A stretch of DNA of 64,000 nt from Symbiobacterium thermophilum IAM 14863 (lineage in GTDB: Bacteria; Bacillota; Sulfobacillia; Symbiobacteriales; Symbiobacteriaceae), in contig NC_006177.1 in NCBI RefSeq assembly GCF_000009905.1, positions 868,001 through 932,000 of the forward strand, read 5' to 3'. Shown here piece after piece: positions 57,372-64,000 of the stretch. A program made the translations under genes and the position numbers. Below the pieces are notes generated by a model. The model saw only the letters and a list, made by a program, of their open reading frames with translations, was not told the origin of the DNA and did not search any database. Position 1 is the first letter of the stretch, and the number at the start of each line of letters is the position of its first letter.

Positions 57372-58412
57372 GTGCCGAATGGCAGCAGCTCCTTCGCCGG
57401 CGGCGGGCGGCCGGCGGTGACGGTGAACGCGGTGGTCTCCGCCGCGCTGATCGTCGCCCTGTACATCGTGCTCTCCCTGCTGCGGCAGCAGGGCATCATC
57501 GGCACCTACTGGGGCATGATCCTGGACCTGGCCCTGATCACCACCACCTCGGCAATCGGTCTCAGCCTGATCTACGGCTTCGCCGGCCAGTTCTCGCTGG
57601 GGCACGTGGCCTTCTACGGCATCGGCGGGTATGTGTCGGCCTACATCACCAAGGCCTACGGCGCCACGACCCTCAACTTCGTGCTGGGCCTCGCCGCCGG
57701 CACCCTCGCGGCGGCCCTGATCGCGTTCCTGATCGGCCTGCCCATCCTCCGGCTGCGGTCGGACTACCTGGGCATCGCCACGCTGGGCTTCGGCGTCATC
57801 GTCAAGGTGTTCATGGACAACAGCGACAAGATCTCCAAGCTGCTGGGCGGCTCCATGGGCATGACCGGCATCCCGCGCCTCACCACCTTTCCCTGGGTGT
57901 TCTGGTCGGCGGTGCTGGTGATCCTGCTGGCCCGGAACCTGGTCCACTCCAGCCACGGACGGGCGTGCATCAGCGTGCGGGAGGACGAGATCGCCGCGGA
58001 CATCATGGGCATCGACACCACCCGGTTCAAGATGCTGGCCTTCGTCCTGGGCTGCGCCATGGCCGGGCTGGCGGGCGGCCTGTACGCTCACCTGTATGTC
58101 TACCTGCACCCGAAGAGCTTCGAGTTCCTGAAGTCCTTCGACGTGCTCCTGATCGTGGTGCTGGGGGGCCTGGGCAGCCTGACCGGCACGGTGGTGGCCG
58201 GCATGGGCGTGGTGTTCCTGCAGGAGGTGCTGCGGGACGTGCTGGGCCAGCAGTTCCTGGAGTGGCGCGGCGTGGTCTACGCCCTGGTGCTGATCGTGCT
58301 GATGATCCTGCGCCCGCAGGGGCTCATGGGCGGCTGGGAGTTCAGCCTCGACCGGTGGCTTTCGCGTCCGTCGAAGGGAGGGAAGGCCAGTGGCACTGCT
58401 GGAATGCCGTGA
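57372..58412 (+). CDS. livM: Branched-chain amino acid ABC permease LivM (second system)
   Basis: 346 residues from GTG 57372, eight bases after AGGGGGG; GTG 57363 would put the ribosome site too close. LSLIYGFAGQFSLGHVAFYGIGGYVSAYI and GLPILRLRSDYLGIATLGFGVIVKVFMDN are the LivM signatures; CISVREDEIAADIMGIDTTRFKMLAFVLGCAMAGLAGGLYA is the coupling loop. It overlaps livG by 23 bp. Confidence 0.94.
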   Translation: MPNGSSSFAGGGRPAVTVNAVVSAALIVALYIVLSLLRQQGIIGTYWGMILDLALITTTSAIGLSLIYGFAGQFSLGHVAFYGIGGYVSAYITKAYGATTLNFVLGLAAGTLAAALIAFLIGLPILRLRSDYLGIATLGFGVIVKVFMDNSDKISKLLGGSMGMTGIPRLTTFPWVFWSAVLVILLARNLVHSSHGRACISVREDEIAADIMGIDTTRFKMLAFVLGCAMAGLAGGLYAHLYVYLHPKSFEFLKSFDVLLIVVLGGLGSLTGTVVAGMGVVFLQEVLRDVLGQQFLEWRGVVYALVLIVLMILRPQGLMGGWEFSLDRWLSRPSKGGKASGTAGMP

Positions 58413-59160
58413 CGTCTCCCGCCACTTCGGCGGCCTGAAGGCCCTGGTGGACTTCGACCTGCAGCTGGAGAAGGGCGAGCTGGTCGGGCTCATCGGCCCG
58501 AACGGCGCCGGCAAGACCACCGTCTTCAACGTCATCACGGGGGTGTTCCCCCCGACCGCAGGCGAGGTGGTGCTGGAGGGCCGGGTGCTCAACCGGCTGA
58601 AGCCCTACCAGATCACGCGGCTGGGGATCGCCCGCACCTTCCAGAACATCCGGCTGTTCAAGCAGATGACGGTGCTGGAGAACGTGATGACCGTCATGCA
58701 CCCCCGGTGCGGGTACGGCCTGCTGGACACGTTCCTGCGGACGCCGCGCTTTCTGCGGCAGGAGCGGGCGCTGCGGGAGGAGGCCGAGGCGCTGCTGGAG
58801 CGGATGAACCTGGCCGACCGGCGGCACGAGAAGGCCGGGTCGCTGCCCTACGGCGCCCAGCGCCGGCTGGAGATCGCCCGCGCCCTGGCCACCCGGCCGA
58901 AGGTGCTGCTCCTGGACGAGCCGGCCGCGGGCATGAACCCCTCGGAGGTGGGCCAGCTGGTGGAGCTGATCCGCCAGGTCAAGGCGGAGTTCGACCTGAC
59001 GGTGCTGCTGATCGAGCACCAGATGGGCCTGGTCATGAACCTCTGCGAGCGGCTGGTGGTGCTGGACTTCGGCCAGGTCATCGCCAGGGGCACGCCGGCG
59101 GAGATCCAGGCGGACCCGCGCGTGCTGGAGGCCTACCTCGGAAAGGCGGTGGGCGGATGA
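58390..59160 (+). CDS. livG: Branched-chain amino acid ABC ATPase LivG (second system)
   Basis: 256 residues, GTG start after AGGGAGGGAAGG. Walker A GLIGPNGAGKTTVFNVI, LGIARTFQNIRLFKQMTVLENVM (LivG Q-loop region), SLPYGAQRRLEIARALA signature, Walker B VLLLDEPAAGMNPSE, LLIEHQMGLVMNLCERLVVLDFG. The ATGA overlap with livF couples the two ATPases. Confidence 0.95.
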   Translation: MALLECRDVSRHFGGLKALVDFDLQLEKGELVGLIGPNGAGKTTVFNVITGVFPPTAGEVVLEGRVLNRLKPYQITRLGIARTFQNIRLFKQMTVLENVMTVMHPRCGYGLLDTFLRTPRFLRQERALREEAEALLERMNLADRRHEKAGSLPYGAQRRLEIARALATRPKVLLLDEPAAGMNPSEVGQLVELIRQVKAEFDLTVLLIEHQMGLVMNLCERLVVLDFGQVIARGTPAEIQADPRVLEAYLGKAVGG

Positions 59161-59876
59161 TCCTGCAGGTGGAGGACCTCTACGTCGCATACGGCAACAT
59201 CGAAGCGCTGCACGGCGTCTCCCTCGAGGTGAACCAGGGCGAGATCGTGACCCTGATCGGGGCCAACGGCGCCGGCAAGTCCACGACGCTCCGGGCGATC
59301 TCCGGGCTCAACCGCGCGAAGAGCGGCACGATCCGCTTCCAGGGCAGGGACATCACCCGGACCCCCGCCCACGAGATCGTGGCCATGGGCATCGGTCACG
59401 TGCCGGAGGGCCGTCGGGTGTTCGCGGACCTCACGGTCCGGGAGAACCTGGAGCTCGGCGCTTACCTGGTGCATCCGTCGCAGTTCCGGAAGAACCTCGC
59501 CGAGGTCTACGAGCGGTTCCCCCGCCTGAAGGAGCGCGAGCACCAGCGGGCCTCGACCCTCTCGGGCGGCGAGCAGCAGATGCTCGCCCTCGGCCGGGCC
59601 CTCATGCTCCAGCCGAAGCTGCTGCTCTTGGACGAGCCCTCGATGGGCCTCGCGCCGCGCCTCGTGCAGGAGATCTTCGAGATCATCGCCGAGCTCAACC
59701 GGCGGGGCGCCACGATCCTGCTGGTGGAGCAGAACGCGGCGATGGCGCTCTCCATCGCCCACCGGGCGTACGTGCTTGAGACCGGCCGGGTCGTGCTCTC
59801 GGGCCCCGCGAGCGAGCTGCGCACGCACCCCGCGGTGCGCGAAGCCTACCTGGGCGGCGCCGCCCACGGGGGCTAA
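59157..59876 (+). CDS. livF: Branched-chain amino acid ABC ATPase LivF (second system)
   Basis: 239 residues from ATG 59157. MILQVEDLYVAYGNIEALHG, Walker A TLIGANGAGKSTTLRAI, MGIGHVPEGRRVFADLTVRENLELGAY, LSGGEQQMLALGRALM, LLLLDEPSMGLAPRLVQEIF, ILLVEQNAAMALSIAHRAYVLETG. Last gene of the operon, followed by a hairpin. Confidence 0.95.
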   Translation: MILQVEDLYVAYGNIEALHGVSLEVNQGEIVTLIGANGAGKSTTLRAISGLNRAKSGTIRFQGRDITRTPAHEIVAMGIGHVPEGRRVFADLTVRENLELGAYLVHPSQFRKNLAEVYERFPRLKEREHQRASTLSGGEQQMLALGRALMLQPKLLLLDEPSMGLAPRLVQEIFEIIAELNRRGATILLVEQNAAMALSIAHRAYVLETGRVVLSGPASELRTHPAVREAYLGGAAHGG

Positions 59877-59941
59877 TGCCGGGCGGGCTGAGCGGTTCGG
59901 GCCGACCAGCCCGGGCCGGTCGGGGCGGTGAAAACAGGATC

Positions 59942-59975
59942 GGGGACGGGCTTGTCGGCTCGTCCCCGTTGTGTT
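59942..59975 (+). terminator. Terminator of the second Liv operon
   Basis: GGGGACGGGC (59942-59951) with GCTCGTCCCC (59958-59967), one G-U pair, loop TTGTCG, then GTTGTGTT. Confidence 0.75.
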
Positions 59976-60127
59976 ACATCGTACTTCGGGATCACGTCTT
60001 TGGGCGCAACGCAAAATCGGTACGGGTGATTAGGTAAATAGAACTATGGTCAAAAAGAGGATCATTGAGCACAATCAGCGTAGACTACCTGAAAAATCAT
60101 TATGATGAAAGGACTGAGGGGTCGACG

Positions 60128-62440
60128 ATGAACTTCCGTCGGATCGGCGGGGTGTCCATCGCCGTGCGTATCATCTTGATCACGCTGCTGGCCGTTGCGG
60201 TGCCGGCGATCGGCCTGCTGGCGACCAGCGCGTACCTGAATCAGGCCGTGACCCGCGACATCGAGCGGCAGGCGGACACGACGCTACAGCTGGCCATGCA
60301 GGTTCATCAGTCGATCATCGAAGGCCGGTTACAGGCCCTGTTTGGCTCGGCTTCCGCCTTCGCGGCCAATGACGCCCTGGCACGGGTGGCCTCGGGAGAG
60401 GAGACCGACACGAAGACCCTCGACCGCCTGGGCCAGTCGTTGCGGGGCCATGCAGACATCTTCCTCATCGTGGACCAGAACGGGCGTACCCGTTACCGCT
60501 ACGGCGGTTCCGCCGGCGACCGGATCTCGTTCGGGGGGCTGGTCGAAGCGGTGCTCGCCCAGGGGCGGACCCTCTCGTCGCCCGTACGTGTCTCCGCCGC
60601 GGACCTGACGCAGGAGCGGGCCGAGGTCCGGCAGCAGGTCGTGGTCAACGTGGCTGCGGACGCCAACCACGAACTGGCAGGGAGCCAGCTGACCGACGCG
60701 CTGGCCCTGGCGGCGGCCGCACCCCTCCGGACGGGGGACGGCCGGGTCATGGGGGCCGTGGTGGTGGCGGACATCCTCAACAACGACCCGACGATCGTGG
60801 ATGAGGTCCAGCGGCGGTCCCCGGACGGCACGCCGCTCACTGCGACCATCGCCCTGGACGGCATCCGCATTACGACCAACGTGCGCCGGCAGAACTCGGT
60901 GGAGCGGGCCGTGGGGACGGTCTACTCCGACGCCGTGATGGAGCGCATCCGGCAAGGGGAGTCCTACCAGGGCCGGGCGCTGGTGGTGGACCACTGGCAG
61001 CGCACCATCTACGCACCGCTCATCGACCTGAACGGGCAGGTCATCGCCAGCCCGTACGTCGGCATCCCCGAGTGGCACTTCGACCAGGTGGCCGGCGCGT
61101 TCCGCACCGCCACGACCGCGGGCATCGTGCTGGGCGTCGTCGCGCTGATCCTGGGCGGCGTCCTGCCGTGGCTGCTGGCGCAGCGGGGGGTCAGCCGGCC
61201 GCTGCTTCGCTTCGCCGCCGCCCTGGACGCGGGCGACCTCATGACCACCTTCACGGCCCCGTCCCGGGACGAGGTGGGCCGTATGGCGGAGAGCCTGAAC
61301 GGGCTGCTGGAGCGGGTCCGTCAGGCCACCCTGCGGGTGAGCGGCGCAGCGCGTGACGTGGCCAGGCTGAGCGCCTCGCTGGCGTCGGCGGCGGATCAGA
61401 CCGTTGCCCTGGCGGAGGCGGTCGCCGCCCGCACCGAGGGCGGCGCGGCCATTGCCACCGAAGTGCGGGAGAAGTCGGCCCAGGTGGCGGCAGGGATGGA
61501 CGAGCTGACCCGGGCCGCGGAGGGCATCGCGCGCGGCGCAGAGGAGCAGGCCAACCATGTGGACCGGGTGACGGCAATGGTGAGCGAGATCGACCGGAGC
61601 CAGGAGGAAAGCCTCGCGCAGGGAGAGGCGGCGCGCCAGGCGGCGGAGCGCACGTTCCTGCTGGTGCGGGAGGGTGACGAGGCCCTGCGCGCCACGCTGG
61701 AGGGCGTGCGCCGCATCGCCGAGAACGCCGACCGGTCGGTGGCCCTGGTGGAGCGGCTGGGCGAGCACTCCCGCTCCATCAGCGACATCACCTCGGCCAT
61801 CTCCGAGATCGCCGGGCAGACCAACCTGCTGGCCCTGAACGCGGCGATCGAGGCCGCCCGGGCCGGCGAGCAGGGACGGGGCTTCGCGGTGGTGGCCGAG
61901 GAGGTTCGGCGGCTGGCGGAGCGCTCCAGCCAGGCCACCCAGGAGATCGGCCAGCTCATCAGCACCACGCTGAGCCTCATCGACCAGACGGTGTCGGCCA
62001 TGCGGGAGGCACGGGCTCTGGCGCAGGAGGGGGTGGAGTCCGGAAGCGAGGCCCGGGCGCGTCTGGACCAGATTCTCGCGGCGAGCCAGGAGGCGGCCGC
62101 CGCGGTGGACCAGATCGTCCGCGGGGCGATCGCGGCAAATGCCGAACGGGTGCGCACCATCGCCGGCGCCATGGAAAACGTGGCCGCCGTGGTTCAGGAG
62201 AACACGGCGGCATCCGAGGAGATGGCGGCGTCTGCGGAACGGGCCTTGGGCTCGGTGCAGGCCATCTCCGGCGGCATCGGCGAGGTCTCGGCGATGGTGG
62301 CGGAGATCCGGGACCAGATGGGGCAGGTCGTCCAGGCCCAGGCCGAGCTGCGCCAGCTGGCGGCGAGGCTCCAGGAGGTCTCCGGCAGCCTGGCCGAGAC
62401 GATCGCAACCCTCGGTGCGCAGTCCGTTCCGCTGCAATAA
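60128..62440 (+). CDS. Methyl-accepting chemotaxis protein
   Basis: 770 residues from ATG 60128 (GAGGGG upstream). TM1 about 11-34 ([24 protein letters not shown]), an extracellular dCache-like sensor about 35-320 ([41 protein letters not shown]), TM2 about 327-350 ([21 protein letters not shown]), HAMP to about 405, then a long coiled-coil cytoplasmic domain. The hairpin tip [41 protein letters not shown] is the CheA/CheW contact. The ligand is unknown. No chemotaxis genes nearby. The 250-bp upstream gap is AT-richer near the start (GATTAGGTAAATAGAAC), probably its promoter. Confidence 0.93.
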   Translation: MNFRRIGGVSIAVRIILITLLAVAVPAIGLLATSAYLNQAVTRDIERQADTTLQLAMQVHQSIIEGRLQALFGSASAFAANDALARVASGEETDTKTLDRLGQSLRGHADIFLIVDQNGRTRYRYGGSAGDRISFGGLVEAVLAQGRTLSSPVRVSAADLTQERAEVRQQVVVNVAADANHELAGSQLTDALALAAAAPLRTGDGRVMGAVVVADILNNDPTIVDEVQRRSPDGTPLTATIALDGIRITTNVRRQNSVERAVGTVYSDAVMERIRQGESYQGRALVVDHWQRTIYAPLIDLNGQVIASPYVGIPEWHFDQVAGAFRTATTAGIVLGVVALILGGVLPWLLAQRGVSRPLLRFAAALDAGDLMTTFTAPSRDEVGRMAESLNGLLERVRQATLRVSGAARDVARLSASLASAADQTVALAEAVAARTEGGAAIATEVREKSAQVAAGMDELTRAAEGIARGAEEQANHVDRVTAMVSEIDRSQEESLAQGEAARQAAERTFLLVREGDEALRATLEGVRRIAENADRSVALVERLGEHSRSISDITSAISEIAGQTNLLALNAAIEAARAGEQGRGFAVVAEEVRRLAERSSQATQEIGQLISTTLSLIDQTVSAMREARALAQEGVESGSEARARLDQILAASQEAAAAVDQIVRGAIAANAERVRTIAGAMENVAAVVQENTAASEEMAASAERALGSVQAISGGIGEVSAMVAEIRDQMGQVVQAQAELRQLAARLQEVSGSLAETIATLGAQSVPLQ

Positions 62441-62449
62441 GGCTGTTCC

Positions 62450-62485
62450 CGCCCGGGCGCACCGCCTGCCCGGGCGCATCTTTTT
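62450..62485 (+). terminator. Rho-independent terminator of the chemoreceptor gene
   Basis: CGCCCGGGC (62450-62458) with GCCCGGGCG (62468-62476), then CATCTTTTT. Confidence 0.85.
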
Positions 62486-62534
62486 CCGCTTTGCCGGGCG
62501 TCCGGTTTCCCGGGGGTCCTGGCCAGGGGCCGGG

Positions 62535-63344
62535 CTACGCCCCCAGGAAGCTCTCGATGAACTGGCCGACGCCGTCCTCGTCGTGATGGGCGACCACCCG
62601 CGGCACCGCAGCCAGCACCGCCTCGTGGGCGTTGGCCACGGCGGCGCCCAGGCCGGCCCAGTGGATCATCGACAGATCGTTGCGCTCGTTGCCGATCGCG
62701 GCCACCTGGGTCCGGTCGATGCCCAGGCGGGCCGCCAGGGCCCGGACGACCTCGCCTTTGGTGGCCCCGGGCGCCGTGAGTTCCACCAGGTCGGGCTCCG
62801 AACTGGTGACCTCCAGCCGGCCGCCCCACCGGGACCGCACCTCCGCCTCCACGACCGGCATTTCGGCGGGGTCGCCCATGAGCACGATCTTTGTGGGCGG
62901 CTCCGTCACGGCGCTCGCCAACGCCGGTTCGTACCGGCACTGCGCGCCCAGCCGGCGCATGAACGCGAGCGTCCGCTCGGTCATCCGGTTGATCAGTGCC
63001 AGCGTCGTGAAGTAGACCCTCGCCATGATACGGCTCCGGTCGATCCACGACAGCACCTCAACGGCCAGGTCGAGGTCGAGCGTCCGCTGGGTGATGGGCT
63101 CCGTCTGCCCGGGCGCGAAGAGCTGCGCCCCGTTGCACGGCGCCAGCCAGATCGGGCGGCCCGGCCAGTACTCCAGGTACGGGGCCGCAGCCGGATAGAA
63201 GCGGCCGGTCGCGAGGAGCACCGTGATGCCGCGGTCCAGGCAGGCTGCAACGGCCGCCTGGTTGCGCGGGGAGACGGTCTGGTCGGACCGGAGCAGCGTT
63301 CCGTCCAAGTCCAGTGCCAGCAAGCGGATGGGGGTATGGTACAT
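62535..63344 (-). CDS. Cof-type HAD-IIB phosphatase
   Basis: 269 residues, ATG 63344 after GGAGGAGAC. Motif I LLALDLDGTLLRSDQTVSP, motif II VLLATGRFYPAA, a C2B cap between, conserved Lys in PGATKGEVVRALAARLGI, and motif III VAAIGNERNDLSMIHWAGLGAAVANA. In this family motif III is normally GDxxND; here it is GNERND, so the first metal-ligand Asp is Asn. It would dephosphorylate sugar phosphates or flavin-type substrates; activity may be reduced by the substitution. Single-gene unit convergent with the chemoreceptor. Confidence 0.88.
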   Translation of the reverse strand: MYHTPIRLLALDLDGTLLRSDQTVSPRNQAAVAACLDRGITVLLATGRFYPAAAPYLEYWPGRPIWLAPCNGAQLFAPGQTEPITQRTLDLDLAVEVLSWIDRSRIMARVYFTTLALINRMTERTLAFMRRLGAQCRYEPALASAVTEPPTKIVLMGDPAEMPVVEAEVRSRWGGRLEVTSSEPDLVELTAPGATKGEVVRALAARLGIDRTQVAAIGNERNDLSMIHWAGLGAAVANAHEAVLAAVPRVVAHHDEDGVGQFIESFLGA

Positions 63345-63479
63345 GGTTTATGTCTCCTCCTTATCGAAACCAGTCTAGCCGGCGCAGGCACAGGCGGTCA
63401 ACCCGGCGGGCCCGGCAGGAGCGTCCGCCGGCCGGGCAGAAGCAATGCAGGACATCCGTCCGACAAGGAGGCGGGGCAT

Positions 63480-64000
63480 GTGAGGGAGAGCATGATCCGG
63501 CGGTTTGAGGCGGTCCGGCAGTTCTTGCGGGAGCGGGGAATGGCCGCCGGCCTCGTGACCGGACCGATCAGCATGCGTTACCTGACGGGCTGGTCCAATC
63601 CCAGCAAGCGGTTCGCCGGGCTGGTGATCCCAGCCGACGGGGAGCCGGCGCTCCTCGTGCCGGCCCTGGAGGTGGAGGAGGTTCGCTCCGCTTCGGCCCT
63701 TCGGCTGGTGGCATGGCAGGACGGCGAGGATCCCTTCGCCGCGCTGTCAGGGATGCTTCGGGCGGCAGGCGCGGGCGAAGGCCGCATCGCCCTGGAGCAG
63801 GCCGACCTGCCGGTGGGTCAGCTGCGGCGCATCGCCGGTGCGCTGGGGCTGGCGCCCTCGGTCCTGCTCGATGCCGCCGCCGATCTGAGCCCGGCGCTCT
63901 CCGCACAGCGCGAAAGCAAGGACGAGGACGAGATCGCCCTGCTGCAGCAGGCAGCCGACATGCTGAACCCCGCCCTGGACGCCGCCTTGGCGGCGATCCG
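63480..64000 (+). CDS. M24-family Xaa-Pro peptidase (3' end outside window)
   Basis: 173 residues visible, frame open to the window end. MIRRFEAVRQFLRERGMAAG, LVTGPISMRYLTGWSNPSKRFAGLVIPADGEPALLVPALEVEEV and LSPALSAQRESKDEDEIALLQQAADMLNPALDAALAAI form the creatinase N-terminal domain and the start of the catalytic domain (SKDEDEIALLQQAA is the usual junction). Metal ligands lie beyond the window. GTG 63480 sits eight bases after a perfect AAGGAGG; ATG 63492, four codons later, is an alternative. Distinct from the M24 gene at 4117. Confidence 0.88.
   Translation, partial: MRESMIRRFEAVRQFLRERGMAAGLVTGPISMRYLTGWSNPSKRFAGLVIPADGEPALLVPALEVEEVRSASALRLVAWQDGEDPFAALSGMLRAAGAGEGRIALEQADLPVGQLRRIAGALGLAPSVLLDAAADLSPALSAQRESKDEDEIALLQQAADMLNPALDAALAAI

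Noticed and set aside
59970-60127. Leader of the chemoreceptor gene as a cyclic-di-GMP riboswitch
   Set aside because: Some GCAA- and GGTGA-like pieces are present, but the conserved GEMM core and paired stems cannot be formed.

Overview
The window is very GC-rich (about 70 percent by eye). It reads as a chromosome segment of an endospore-forming, high-GC Firmicute of the Symbiobacterium type. The evidence is a set of CotE-, CotS-, CotSA- and CotH-like spore coat genes, a PrkA sporulation kinase, a futalosine-type menaquinone cluster, frequent GTG/TTG starts with strong Shine-Dalgarno sites, and perfect GC-rich hairpin terminators. The assignment rests on gene content only. I saw no rRNA, tRNA or CRISPR array.

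Layout. 1-3.4 kb: a ribose operon (LacI-type regulator, rbsK, rbsD) that ends in an in-frame rbsA'-'rbsB fusion, with the rest of rbsA, rbsC and most of rbsB missing. 3.5-5.3 kb: a truncated secreted propeller-like gene facing an M24 peptidase. 5.4-15.7 kb: a spore coat and spore polysaccharide locus with two CotE-like proteins, a sugar nucleotidyltransferase, a CotS-like kinase, two CotSA-like glycosyltransferases, a sugar epimerase, a CotH kinase, a Gly/Ser/Asp repeat protein and a UDP-glucose dehydrogenase. Five transcription units there carry similar CATAnnnT motifs, as expected for mother-cell sigma factors. 15.8-21.7 kb: a HAD phosphatase, an Asp-box lipoprotein, PrkA, a frame-broken membrane-anchored Mrr-type nuclease, and two tandem 22-residue-repeat proteins of unknown family. 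21.8-25.5 kb: a fructose PTS operon. 25.8-26.7 kb: a CPBP protease.

26.7-41.7 kb, minus strand: a catabolic-looking block with an AfsR/MalT-type regulator, two alpha/beta hydrolases, a KAS III-like enzyme, a 57-residue protein, an SDR, a thiolase, a complete Liv-type ABC transporter and an acyl-CoA ligase. An identical 21-bp element precedes both the hydrolase gene and the KAS III operon. 42.1-43.6 kb: an IS1182-like element flanked by CTAG. 44.0-46.2 kb: an AT-richer island of two overlapping genes, one with a PD-(D/E)XK-like nuclease pattern, joined across a G8 tract. 46.3-52.6 kb: two MTAP-family phosphorylases and an MtnA-like isomerase, divergent from mqnE-mqnC-mqnA. 52.8-59.9 kb: a STAND-type ATPase regulator and a second complete Liv transporter operon. 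60.1-64 kb: a chemoreceptor, a Cof-type HAD phosphatase and the start of another M24 peptidase.

Strongest candidates for something undescribed: the G8-linked nuclease pair at 44.0-46.2 kb; the nucleoside phosphorylase/isomerase cluster divergent from the futalosine genes; the 21-bp element with its neighbouring regulator; the GRIGG-repeat pair; and the coat locus as a putative mother-cell regulon.
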